A stretch of 64,000 bases of DNA from Petrolisthes cinctipes. Taxonomy: Eukaryota; Arthropoda; Malacostraca; Decapoda; Porcellanidae. The DNA lies in assembly GCA_033782935.1 (NCBI GenBank), contig JAWQEG010000084.1, positions 744,001-808,000 on the forward strand, read 5' to 3'. The translations under genes were made by a program, and so were the position numbers. A model generated the notes under the pieces. The model did no database searches. It was not told the origin of the DNA and saw nothing but the letters and a program-made list of their open reading frames with translations. Each line of letters begins with the position of its first letter. Within the stretch, counting starts at the first letter, position 1. This document shows, one piece after another, positions 11,478 through 23,710 of the stretch.

Positions 11478-11654
11478 CTGTACATGCCTACTCCGTGTTA
11501 GAGTATTTTCAAAATACAGGCCAAAAACATACTGAAAATCAATCTTTTAGGTGCCCAAAAGTCGATATGTGCATGCATCTTCTGTACCCGTTTATATCTC
11601 AAATTCTGGCCCTAAACACCCGAAAATTCAATATTTAGGGGTCCCAGAAGCGAT
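11478..11654 (+). repeat. A1/C2 fusion monomer (177 bp)
   Basis: It begins as A1 (ACAGGCCAAAAAC, CTGGCCCTAAAC), but the 3' end switches to the C2 form, TTCAATATTTAGGGGTCCC. It is followed directly by an A3 monomer. Compared with the related segment at 367-868, one B and one C (325 bp) are missing. Confidence 0.86.
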
Positions 11655-12145
11655 CTGTACATGCCTACTCCGTGTTAGAGTATTTTCAAAATTCATGCTC
11701 AAAACATACTGAAAATCGATCTTTTAGGTGCACAAAAGTCGATAAGTGCATGTATATTCAGTACCCGTTTATATCTCAAATTCAGGCTCAAAACACCCGA
11801 AAATTCAATATTTTGGGGTCCCAGAAGCAATCTGTACATGCCTACTCAGTGTTAGAGTATTTTCAAAATACAGGCCCAAAACATGCTGAAAATCGATATT
11901 TTAGATGCCCAAAGTCAATATGTGCATGTATCTTCTGTACCCGTTTATATCTCAAATTCAGGCTCAAAACACCCGAAAATTCAATATTTTGGGGTCCCAG
12001 AAGCAATCTGTACTGTGCTAGAATATTTTCAAAATATAGGCTAAAAACATGCTAAAAATCGATCTTTTAGGTGCCAAAAAGTCGATATCTCAAATTCAGT
12101 CCCAAAACACCTGAAAATTCGATATTTAGGGGTCCCAGAAGCGAT
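11655..12145 (+). repeat. Trimer A3-B2-C2 (491 bp)
   Basis: It carries GATAAGTGCATGTATATTC in A3 and CTGTACTGTGCTAG at the start of C2. Both are rare variants shared with the unit at 869, so this is a distant duplicate of that unit. Confidence 0.88.
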
Positions 12146-12812
12146 CTGTAAATGTCTACTCCGTGTTAGAGTATTTTCAAAATACATGCTCAAAACATAC
12201 TGAAAATCGATCTTTTAGGTGCACAAAAGTCGATATGTGCATGCATCTTCAGTACCCGTTTATATCTCAAATTCAGCCTCAAAACACCCGAAAATTCAAT
12301 ATTTTGGGGTCCCAGAAGAAATCTGTACATGCCTACTCAGTGTTAGAGTATTTTCAAAATACAGGCCCAAAACATGCTGAAAATCGATATTTTAGATGCC
12401 CAAAGTCAATATGTGCATGTATCTTCTGTACCCGTTTATATCTCAAATTCAGGCTCAAAACACCCGAAAATTCAATATTTTGGGGTCCCAGAAGCAATCT
12501 GTACATGCCTACTCAGTGTTAGAGTATTTTCAAAATACAGGCCCAAAACATGCTGAAAATCGATATTTTAGATGCCCATAGTCAATATGTGCATGTATCT
12601 TCTGTACCCGTTTATATCTCAAATTCAGGCTCAAAACACCCGAAAATTCAATATTTTGGGGTCCCAGAAGCAATCTGGACAGTGCTAGAATATTTTCAAA
12701 ATATAGGCTAAAAACATGCTAAAAATCGATCTTTTAGGTGCCAAAAAGTCGATATCTCAAATTCAGTCCCAAAACACCCGAAAATTCGATATTTAGGGGT
12801 CCCAGAAGCGAT
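12146..12812 (+). repeat. Tetramer A2-B2-B2-C2 (667 bp)
   Basis: Monomers start at 12146, 12323, 12499 and 12675. The first two match the tetramer at 1360 (GTAAATGTCTACTCC, TTCAGCCTCAAAAC, CCCAGAAGAAATCTG). The third is B2 rather than B1. C2 begins CTGGACAGTG. Confidence 0.87.
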
Positions 12813-13280
12813 CTGTACATGCCTACTCCGTATTAGAGTATTTTCAAAATACATGCTCAAAACATACTGAAAATCGATCTTTTAGGTACCCGTTTATATC
12901 TCAAATTCAGGCTCAAAACACCCGAAAATTCAATATTTTGGGGTCCCAGAAGCAATCTGTACATGCCTACTCAGTGTTAGAGTATTTTCAAAATACAGGC
13001 CCAAAACATGCTGAAAATCGATATTTTAGATGCCCAAAGTCAATATGTGCATGTATCTTCTGTACCCGTTTATATCTCAAATTCAGGCTCAAAACACCCG
13101 AAAATTCAATATTTTGGGGTCCCAGAAGAAATCTGTACATGCCTACTCAGTGCTAGAATATTTTCAAAATATAGGCTAAAAACATGCTAAAAATCGACAT
13201 TTTAGGTGCCAAAAAATCGATATCTCAAATTCAGTCCCAAAACACCCGAAAATTCGATATTTAGAGGTCCCAGAAGGTAT
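12813..13280 (+). repeat. Trimer with 33-bp internal deletion in A (468 bp)
   Basis: The A2 monomer (12813-12956) is 144 bp. It reads CTTTTAGGTACCCGTTTATA at about 12879-12898, so 33 bp between a GT dinucleotide and its copy have been lost. B2 (12957) and C1 (13133) follow. The lost piece overlaps the one missing from all C monomers. The unit also has CCGTATTAGAG instead of CCGTGTTAGAG. Confidence 0.88.
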
Positions 13281-15262
13281 CTGTACATGCCTACTCCGTG
13301 ATAGAGTATTTTCAAAATACAGGCCAAAAACATACTGAAAATCGATCTTTTAGGTGCCCAAAAGTCGATATGTGCATGCATCTTCTGTACCCGTTTATAT
13401 CTCAAATTCTGGCCCTAAACACCCGAAAAATCGATATTTTGGGGTCCCAGAACCGATCTGTACATGCCTACTCCGTGTTAGAGTATTTTCAAAATTCAGA
13501 CCCAAAACATGCTGAAAATCGATATTTTTGGTGCCCAAAGTCAATATGTGCATGTATCTTCTGTACCCGTTTATATCTCAAATTCAGACTCAAAACACCC
13601 GAAAATTCAATATTTTGGGGTCCCAGAAGCAATCTGTACATTCCTACTCAGTGCTAGAATATTTTCAAAATATAGGCTAAAAACATGCTAAAAATCGATC
13701 TTTTAGGTGCCAAAGAGTCAATATCTCAAATTCAGTCCCAAAACACCCGAAAATTCGATATTTAGGGCTCCCAGAAGCGATCTGTACATGCCTACTCCGT
13801 GTTAGAGTATTTTCAAAATACATGCTTAAAACATACTGAAAATCGATCTTTTAGGTGCACAAAAGTCGATATGTGCATGCATCTTCTGTACCCGTTTATA
13901 TCTCAAATTCTGGCCCTAAACACCCGAAAATTCGATATTTTGGGGTCCCAGAAGCGATCTGTACATGCCTACTCCGTGTTAGAGTATTTTCAAAATTCAG
14001 GCCCAAAACATGCTGAAAATCGATATTTTTGGTGCCCAAAGTCAATATGTGCATGTATCTTCTGTACCCGTTTATATCTCAAATTCAGGCTCAAAACACC
14101 CGAAAATTCAATATTTTTGGGTCCCAGAAGCAATCTGTACATGCCTACTCAGTGCTAGAATATTTTCAAAATATAGGCTAAAAACATGCTAAAAATCGAT
14201 CTTTTAGGTGCCAAAAAGTCAATATCTCAAATTCAGTCCCAAAACACCCGAAAATTCGATATTTAGGGGTCGCAGAAGCGATCTGTACATGCCTACTCCG
14301 TGTTAGAGTATTTTCAAAATACATGCTCAAAACATACTGAAAATCGATCTTTTAGGTGCACAAAAGTCGATATGTGCATGCATCTTCAGTACTCGTTTAT
14401 ATCTCAATTTCAGGCTCAAAACACCCGAAAATTCAATATTTTGGGGTCCCAGAAGCAATCTGTACATGCCTACTCAGTGTTAGAGTATTTTCAAAATAGT
14501 CCCAAAACATGCTGAAAATCGATATTTTAGATGCCCAAAGTCAATATGTGCATGTATCTTCTGTACCCGTTTATATCTCAAATTCAGGCTCAAAACACCC
14601 GAAAATTCAATATTTTGGGGTCCCAGAAGCAATCTGTACAGTGCTAGAATATTTTCAAAATATAGGCTAAAAACATGCTAAAAATCGATCTTTTAGGTGC
14701 CTAAAAGTCGATATCTCAAATTCAGTCCCAAAACACCCGAAAATTCGATATTTAGGGGTCCCAGAAGCGATCTGTACATGCCTACTCCGTGTTAGAGTAT
14801 TTTCAAAATTCATGCTCAAAACATACTGAAAATCGATCTTTTAGGTGCACAAAAGTCGATATGTGCATGTATATTCAGTACCCGTTTATATCTCAAATTC
14901 AGGCTCAAAACACCCGAAAATTCAATATTTTGGGGTCCCAGAAGCAATCTGTACATGCCTACTCAGTGTTAGAGTATTTTCAAAATACAGGCCCAAAACA
15001 TGCTGAAAATCGATATTTTAGATGCCCAAAGTCAATATGTGCATGTATCTTCTGTACCCGTTTATATCTCAAATTCAGGCTCAAAACACCCGAAAATTCA
15101 ATATTTTGGGGTCCCAGAAGCAATCTGTACAGTGCTAGAATATTTTCAAAATATAAGCTAAAAACATGCTAAAAATCGATCTTTTAGGTGCCAAAAAGTC
15201 GATATCTCAAATTCAGTCCCAAAACACCCGAAAATTCGATATTTTGGGGTCCCAGAACCGAT
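13281..15262 (+). repeat. Four trimers
   Basis: Units start at 13281 (501), 13782 (501), 14283 (489) and 14772 (491). Diagnostic variants are CATGCTTAAAAC in the unit at 13782, GGGGTCGCAGAAG just before 14283, TTCAGTACTCGTTTA in 14283, and the short join AAAATAGTCCCAAAAC in its B2. The unit at 14772 is A3-B2-C2. Confidence 0.87.
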
Positions 15263-15587
15263 CTGTACATGCCTACTCCGTGTTAGAGTATTTTCAAAAT
15301 ACATGCTCAAAACATACTGAAAATCGATCTTTTAGGTGCACAAAAGTCGATATGTGCATGTATCTTCTGTACCCGTTTATATCTCAAATTCAGGCTCAAA
15401 ACACCCGAAAATTCAATATTTTGGGGTCCCAGAAGCAATCTGTACATGCCTACACAGTGCTAGAATATTTTCAAAATATAGGCTAAAAACATGCTAAAAA
15501 TCGACATTTTAGATGCCAAAAAATCGATATCTCAAATTCAGTCCCAAAACACCCGAAAATTCGATATTTAGAGGTCCCAGAAGGTAT
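15263..15587 (+). repeat. Dimer A2-C1 (325 bp)
   Basis: A2 (15263-15439) is joined directly to C1 (15440-15587). The preceding C2 ends in the A-like form TATTTTGGGGTCCCAGAACC instead of TATTTAGGGG, so the junction has been converted or exchanged. Confidence 0.86.
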
Positions 15588-17581
15588 CTGTACATGCCTA
15601 CTCCGTGTTAGAGTATTTTCAAAATACAGGCCAAAAACATACTGAAATTCGATCTTTTAGGTGCCCAAAAGTCGATATGTGCATGCATCTTCTGTACCCG
15701 TTTATATCTCAAATTCTGGCCCTAAACACCCGAAAATTCGATATTTTGGGGTCCCAGAAGTGAACTGTACATGCCTACTCCGTGTTAGAGTATTTTCAAA
15801 ATTCAGGCCCAAAACATGCTGAAAATCGATGTTTTTGGTGCCCAAAGTCAATATGTGCATGTATCTTCTGTACCCGTTTATATCTCAAATTCAGGCTCAA
15901 AACACCCGAAAATTCAATATTTTGGGGTCCCAGAAGCAATCTGAACAGTGCTAGAATATTTTCAAAATATATGCTAAAAACATGCTAAAAATCGATCTTT
16001 TAGGTGCCAAAAAGTCGATATCTCAAATTCAGTCCCAAAACACCCGAAAATTCGATATTTAGGGGTCCCAGAAGCGATCTGTACATGCCTACTCCGTGTT
16101 AGAGTATTTTCAAAATTCATGCTCAAAACATACTGAAAATCGATCTTTTAGGTGCACAAAAGTCGATATGTGCATGTATATTCAGTACCCGTTTATATCT
16201 CAAATTCAGGCTCAAAACACCCGAAAATTCAATATTTTGGGGTCCCAGAAGCAATCTGTACATGCCTACTCAGTGTTAGAGTATTTTCAAAATACAGGCC
16301 CAAAACATGCTGAAAATCGATATTTTAGATGCCCAAAGTCAATATGTGCATGTATCTTCTGTACCCGTTTATATCTCAAATTCAGGCTCAAAACACCCGA
16401 AAATTCAATATTTTGGGGTCCCAGAAGCAATCTGTACATGCCTACTCAGTGCTAGAATATTTTCAAAATATAGGCTAAAAACATGCTAAAATTCGATCTT
16501 TTAGGTGCCAAAAAGTCGATATCTCAAATTCAGTCCCAAAACACCCGAAAATTCGATATTTAGGGGTCCCAGAAGCGATCTGTACATGCCTACTCCGTGT
16601 TAGAGTATTTTCAAAATACATGCTTAAAACATACTGAAAAACGATCTTTTAGGTGCACAAAAGTCGATATGTGCATGCATCTTCAGTACCCGTTTATATC
16701 TCAAATTCAGGCTCAAAACACCCGAAAATTCAATATTTTGGGGTCCCAGAAGCAATCTGTACATGCCTACTCAGTGTTAGAGTATTTTCAAAATACAGGC
16801 CCAAAACATGCTGAAAATCGATATTTTAGATGCCCAAAGTCAATATGTGCATGTATCTTCTGTACCCGTTTATATCTCAAATTCAGGCTCAAAACACCCG
16901 AAAATTCAATATTTTGGGGTCCCAGAAGAAATCTGTACATGCCTACACAGTGCTAGAATATTTTCAAAATATAGGCTAAAAACATGCTAAAAATCGACAT
17001 TTTAGGTGCCAAAAAATCGATATCTCAAATTCAGTCCCAAAACACCCGAAAATTCGATATTTAGAGGTCCCAGAAGGTATCTGTACATGCCTACTCCGTG
17101 TTAGAGTATTTTCAAAATACAGGCCAAAAACATACTGAAAATCGATCTTTTAGGTGCCCAAAAGTCGATATGTGCATGCATCTTCTGTACCCGTTTATAT
17201 CTCAAGTTCTGGCCCTAAACACTCGAAAATTCGATATTTTGGGGTCCCAGAACAGATCTGTACATGCCTACTCCGTGTTAGAGTATTTTCAAAATTCAGG
17301 CCCAAAACATGCTGAAAATCGATATTTTTGGTGCCCAAAGTCAATTTGTGCATGTATCTTCTGTACCCGTTTATATCTCAAATTCAGGCTCAAAACACCC
17401 AAAAATTCAATATTTTGGGGTCCCAGAAGCAATCTGTACATGCCTACTCAGTGCTAGAATATTTTCAAAATATAGGTTAAAAACATGCTAAAAATCGACA
17501 TTTTATGTGCCAAAAAATCGATATCTCAAATTCAGTCCCAAAACACCCGAAAATTCGATATTTAGGGGTCCCAGAAGCGAT
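15588..17581 (+). repeat. Four trimers
   Basis: Units start at 15588 (491), 16079 (501), 16580 (501) and 17081 (501). The order is A1-B1-C2, A3-B2-C2, A2-B2-C1 and A1-B1-C. The B1 in the first unit has CGATGTTTTTGGTGCCC. This variant recurs in B monomers near 22130, 24456 and 29100, and as CTATGTTTTTGG near 20136. Confidence 0.87.
16256..16431 (+). repeat. Type example of monomer B2 (176 bp)
   Basis: B2 starts CTGTACATGCCTACTCAGTG, where CCG has become CAG. It keeps the intact dyad GTATTTTCAAAATACAGGCC, then reads CATGCTGAAAATCGATATTT followed by TAGATGCCCAAAGTCAATATG. The 3' half is the same as B1. B2 normally follows A2 or A3, whereas B1 follows A1. The 5' part therefore resembles A and the middle resembles B1, so B2 may be an old A/B recombinant. 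Confidence 0.88.
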
Positions 17582-17905
17582 CTGTACATGCCTACTCCGT
17601 GTTAGAGTATTTTCAAAATTCAGGCCCAAAACATGCTGAAAATCGATATTTTTGGTGCCCAAAGTCAATATGTGCATGTATCTTCTGTACCCGTTTATAT
17701 CTCAAATTCAGGCTCAAAACACCCGAAAATTCAATATTTTGGGGTCCCAGAAGCAATCTGTACATGCCTACTCACTGCTAGAATATTTTCAAAATATAGG
17801 CTAAAAACATGCTAAAAATCGATCTTTTAGGTGCCAAAAAGTCAATATCTCAAATTCAGTCCCAAAACACCCGAAAATTCGATATTTAGGGGTCCCAGAA
17901 GCAAT
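17582..17905 (+). repeat. Dimer B1-C2 (324 bp)
   Basis: A B1 monomer (17582-17757) follows a C monomer directly, with no A, as at 7322. The C2 begins CCTACTCACTGCTAG. Confidence 0.86.
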
Positions 17906-20900
17906 CTGTACATGCCTACTCCGTGTTAGAGTATTTTCAAAATACATGCTCAAAACATACTGAAAATCGATCTTTTAGGTGCACAAAAGTCGATATGTGC
18001 ATGCATCTTCAGTACTCGTTTATATCTCAAATTCAGGCTCAAAACACCCGAAAATTCAATATTTTGGGGTCCCAGAAGCAATCTGTACATGCCTACTCAG
18101 TGTTAGAGTATTTTCAAAATACAGGCCCAAAACATGCTGAAAATCGTATTTTAGATGCCCAAAGTCAATATGTGCATGTATCTTCTGTACCCGTTTATAT
18201 CTCAAATTCAGGCTCAAAACACCCGAAAATTCAATATTTTGGGGTCCCAGAAGCAATCTGTACAGTGCTAGAATATTTTCAAAATATAGGCTAAAAACAT
18301 GCTAAAAATCGACATTTTAGGTGCCAAAAAATCGATATCTCAAATTCAGTCCCAAAACACCCGAAAATTCGATATTTAGAGGTCCCAGAAGGTATCTGTA
18401 CATGCCTACTCCGTGTTAGAGTATTTTCAAAATACAGGCCAAAAACATACTGAAAATCGATCTTTTAGGTGCCCAAAAGTCGATATGTGCATGCATCTTC
18501 AGTACCCGTTTGTATCTCAAATTCAGGCTCAAAACACCCGAAAATTCAATATTTTGGGGTCCCAGAAGCAATCTGTACATGCCTACTCAGTGTTAGAGTA
18601 TTTTCAAAATACAGGCCCAAAACATGCTGAAAATCGATATTTTAGATGCCCAAAGTCAATATGTGCATGTATCTTCTGTACCCGTTTATATCTCAAATTC
18701 AAGCTCTAAACACCCGAAAATTCAATATTTTGGGGTCCCAGAAGCAATCTGTACATGCCTACACAGTGCTAGAATATTTTCAAAATATAGGCTAAAAACA
18801 TGCTAAAAATCGACATTTTATGTGCCAAAAAATCGATATCTCAAATTCAGTCCCAAAACACCCGAAAATTCGATATTTAAGGGTCCCAGAAGCGATCTGT
18901 ACATGCCTACTCCGTGTTAGAGCATTTTCAAAATACATGCTTAAAACATACTGAAAATCGATCTTTTAGGTGCACAAAAGTCGATATGTGCATGCATCTT
19001 CTGTACCCGTTTATATCTCAAATTCTGGCCCTAAACACACGAAAATTCGATATTTTGGGGTCCCAGAAGCGATCTGTACATGCCTACTCCGTGTTAGAGT
19101 ATTTTCAAAATTCAGGCCCAAAACATGCTGAAAATCGATATTTTTGGTGCCCAAAGTCAATATGTGCATGTATCTTCTGTACCCGTTTATATCTCAAATT
19201 CAGGCTCAAAACACCCGAAAATTCAATATTTTGGGGTCCCAGAAGCAATCTGTACATGCCTACTCAGTGCTAGAATATTTTCAAAATATAGGCTAAAAAC
19301 ATGCTAAAAATCGATCTTTTAGGTGCCAAAAAGTCAATATCTCAAATTCAGTCCCAAAACACCCGAAAATTCGATATTTAGGGGTCGCAGAAGCGATCTG
19401 TACATGCCTACTCCGTGTTAGAGTATTTTCAAAATACATGCTCAAAACATACTGAAAATCGATCTTTTAGGTGCACAAAAGTCGATATGTGCATGCATCT
19501 TCAGTACTCGTTTATATCTCAAATTCAGGCTCAAAACACCCGAAAATTCAATATTTTGGGGTCCCAGAAGCAATCTGTACATGCCTACTCAGTGTTAGAG
19601 TATTTTCAAAATACAGGCCCAAAACATGCTGAAAATCGTATTTTAGATGCCCAAAGTCAATATGTGCATGTATCTTCTGTACCCGTTTATATCTCAAATT
19701 CAGGCTCAAAACACCCGAAAATTCAATATTTTGGGGACCCAGAAGCAATCTGTACATGCCTACACAGTGCTAGAATATTTTCAAAATATAGGCTAAAAAC
19801 ATGCTAAAAATCGACATTTTAGATGCCAAAAAATCGATATCTCAAATTCAGTCCCAAAACACCCGAAAATTCGATATTTAGAGGTCCCAGAAGGTATCTG
19901 TACATGCCTACTCCGTGTTAGAGTATTTTCAAAATACAGGCCAAAAACATACTGAAAATCGATCTTTTAGGTGCCTAAAAGTCGATATGTGCATGCATCT
20001 TCTGTACCCGTTTATATCTCAAATTCTGGCCCTAAACACCCGAAAATTCGATATTTTGGGGTCCTAGAAGCGAACTGTACATGCCTACTCCGTGTTAGAG
20101 TATTTTCAAAATTCAGGCCCAAAACATGCTGAAAATCTATGTTTTTGGTGCTCAAAGTCAATATGTGCATGTATCTTCTGTACCCGTTTATATCTCAAAT
20201 TTAGGCTCAAAACACTCGAAAATTCAATATTTTGGGGTCCCAGAAGCAATTGGAACAGTGCTAGAATATTTTCAAAATATAGGCTAAAAACATGCTAAAA
20301 ATCGATCTTTTAGGTGCCAAAAATTCGATATCTCAAATTCAGTCCCAAAACACCCGAAAATTCGATATTTAGGGGTCCCAGAAGCGATCTGTACATGCCT
20401 ACTCCGTGTTAGAGTATTTTCAAAATTCATGCTCAAAACATACTGAAAATCGATCTTTTAGGTGCACAAAAGTCGATATGTGCATGTATATTCAGTACCC
20501 GTTTATATCTCAAATTCAGGCTCAAAACACCCGAAAATTCAATATTTTGTGGTCCCAGAAGCAATCTGTACATGCCTACTCAGTGTTAGAGTATTTTCAA
20601 AATACAGGCCCAAAACATGCTGAAAATCGATATTTTAGATGCCCAAAGTCAATATGTGCATGAATCTTCTGTACCCGTTTATATCTCAAATTCAGGCTCA
20701 AAACACCCGAAAATTCAATATTTTGGGGTCCCAGAAGAAATCTGTACATGCCTACTCAGTGCTAGAATATTTTCAAAATATAGGCTAAAAACATGCTAAA
20801 AATCGATCTTTTAGGTGCCAAAAAGTCGATATCTCAAATTCAGTCCCAAAACACCCGAAAATTCGATATTTTGGGGTCCCAGAAGCGATCTGTACATGCC

Positions 20901-23385
20901 TACTCCGTGTTAGAGTATTTTCAAAATACATGCTCAAAACATACTGAAAATCGATCTTTTAGGTGCACAAAAGTCGATATGTGCATGCATCTTCAGTACC
21001 CGTTTATATCTCAAATTCAGGCTCAAAACACCCGAAAATTCAATATTTTGGGGTCCCAGAAGCAATCTGTACATGCCTACTCAGTGTTAGAGTATTTTCA
21101 AAATACAGGCCCAAAACATGCTGAAAATCGATATTTTAGATGCCCAAAGTCAATATGTGCATGTATCTTCTGTACCCGTTTATATCTCAAATTCAGGCTC
21201 AAAACACCCGAAAATTCAATATTTTGGGGTCCCAGAAGAAATCTGTACATGCCTACACAGTGCTAGAATATTTTCAAAATATAGGCTTAAAACATGCTAA
21301 AAATCGACATTTTAGGTGCCAAAAAATCTATATCTCAAATTCAGTCCCAAAACACCCGAAAATTCGATATTTAGAGGTCCCAGAAGGTATCTGTACATGC
21401 CTACTCCGTGTTAGAGTATTTTCAAAATACAGGCCAAAAACATACTGAAAATCGATCTTTTAGGTGCCCAAAAGTCGATATGTGCATGCATCTTCTGTAC
21501 CCGTTTATATCTCAAATTCTGGCCCTAAACACCCGAAAATTCGATATTTTGGGGTCCCAGAAGCGATCTGTACATGCCTACTCCGTGTTAGAGTATTTTC
21601 AAAATTCAGGCCCAAAACATACTGAAAATCGATATTTTTGGTGCCCAAAGTCAATATGTGCATGTATCTTCTGTACCCGTTTATATCTCAAATTCAGGCT
21701 CAAAACACCCGAAAATTCAATGTTTTGGGGTCCCAGAAGCAATCTGTACATGCCTACACAGTGCTAGAATATTTTCAAAATATAGGCTAAAAACATGCTA
21801 AAAATCGACATTTTAGATGCCAAAAAATTGATATCTCAAATTCAGTCCCAAAACACCCGAAAATTCGATATTTAGAGGTCCCAGAAGGTATCTGTACATG
21901 CCTACTCCGTGTTAGAGTATTTTCAAAATACAGGCCAAAAACATACTGAAAATCGATCTTTTAGGTGCCCAAAAGTCGATATGTGCATGCATCTTCTGTA
22001 CCCGTTTATGTCTCAAATTCTGGCCCTAAACACCCGAAAATTCGATATTTTGGGGTCCCAGAAGCGAACTGTACATGCCTACTACGTGTTAGAGTTTTTT
22101 TCAAAATTCAGGCCCAAAACATGCTGAAAATCGATGTTTTTGGTGCCCAAAGTCAATATGTGCATGTATCTTCTGTACCCGTTTATATCTCAAATTCAGG
22201 CTCAAAACACCCGAAAATTCAATATTTTGGGGTCCCAGAAGCAATCTGAACAGTGCTAGAATATTTTCAAAATATAGGCTAAAAACATGCTAAAAATCGA
22301 CATTTTAGGTGCCAAAAAATCGATATCTCAAATTCAGTCCCAAAACGCCCGAAAATTCGATATTTAGAGGTCCGAGAAGGTATCTGTACATGCTTACTCC
22401 GTGTTAGAGTATTTTCAAAATACAGGCCAAAAACATACTGAAAATCGATCTTTTAGGTGCCCAAAAGTCGATATGTGCATGCATCTTCTGTACCCGTTTA
22501 TATCTCAAATTCTGGCCCTAAACACCCGAAAATTCGATATTTTGGGGTCCCAGAAGCGATCTGTACATGCCTACTCCGTGTTAGAGTATTTTCAAAATTC
22601 AGGCCCAAAACATGCAGAAAATCGATATTTTTGGTGCCCAAAGTCAATATGTGCATGTATCTTCTGTACCCGTTTATATCTCAAATTCAGGCTCAAAACA
22701 CCCGAAAATTCAATATTTTGGGGTCCCAGAAGCAATCTGTACATGCCTACTCAGTGGTAGAATATTTTCAAAATATAGGCTAAAAACATGATGAAAATCG
22801 ATCTTTTAGGAGCCAAAAAGTCGATATCTCAAATTCAGTCCCAAAACACCCGAAAATTCGATATTTAGGGGTCCCAGAAGCGATCTGTACATGCCTACTC
22901 CGTGTTAGAGTATTTTCAAAATACATGCTCAAAACATACTGAAAATCGATCTTTTAGGTGCACAAAAGTCGATATGTGCATGCATCTTCAGTACCCGTTT
23001 ATATCTCAAATTCAGGCTCAAAACACCCGAAAATTCAATATTTTGGGGTCCCAGAAGCAATCTGTACATGCCTACTCAGTGTTAGAGTATTTTCAAAATA
23101 CAGGCCCAAAACATGCTGAAAATCGATATTTTAGATGCCCAAAGTCAGTATGTGCATGTATCTTCTGTACCCGTTTATATCTCAAATTCAGGCTCAAAAC
23201 ACCCGAAAATTCAATATTTTGGGGTCCCAGAAGCAATCTGTACATGCCTACTCAGTGCTAGAATATTTTCAAAATATAGGCTAAAAACATGCTAAAAATC
23301 GATCTTTTAGGTGCCAAAAAGTCGATATCTCAAATTCAGTCCCAAAACACCCGAAAATTCGATATTTAGGGGTCCCAGAAGCGAT
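17906..23385 (+). repeat. Run of eleven trimers
   Basis: Units start at 17906, 18396, 18897, 19398, 19898, 20389, 20890, 21391, 21892, 22384 and 22885, all 490-501 bp. Units 17906 and 19398 both have TTCAGTACTCGTTTA and a 1-bp deletion in B2 (AAATCGTATTTTAGATGCC), so one is a copy of the other 1492 bp away. Unit 20389 is A3-B2. Units 19898 and 21892 have GAAGCGAACTG before B1. Unit 22885 is A2-B2-C2. Confidence 0.86.
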
Positions 23386-23710
23386 CTGTACATGCCTACT
23401 CCGTGTTAGAGTATTTTCAAAATTCATACTCAAAACATACTGAAAATCGATCTTTTAGGTGCCCAAAAGTCGATATGTGCATGTATATTCAGTACCCGTT
23501 TATATCTCAAATTCAGGCTCAAAACACCCGAAAATTCAATATTTTGGGGTCCCAGAAGCAATCTGTACATGCCTACACAGTGCTAGAATATTTTCAAAAT
23601 ATAGGCTAAAAACATGCTAAAAATCGACATTTTAGGTGCCAAAAAATCGATATCTCAAATTCAGTCCCAAAACACCCGAAAATTCGATATTTAGGGGTCC
23701 CAGAAGCGAT
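23386..23710 (+). repeat. Dimer A3-C1 (325 bp)
   Basis: An A3 monomer with TTCATACTCAAAAC and GTATATTCAGTACCC is joined directly to a C1 monomer (from 23563). The C1 ends in the C2 form (TTTAGGGG, GAAGCGAT), so it is a C1/C2 mosaic, and an A2-like monomer follows. Confidence 0.84.
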
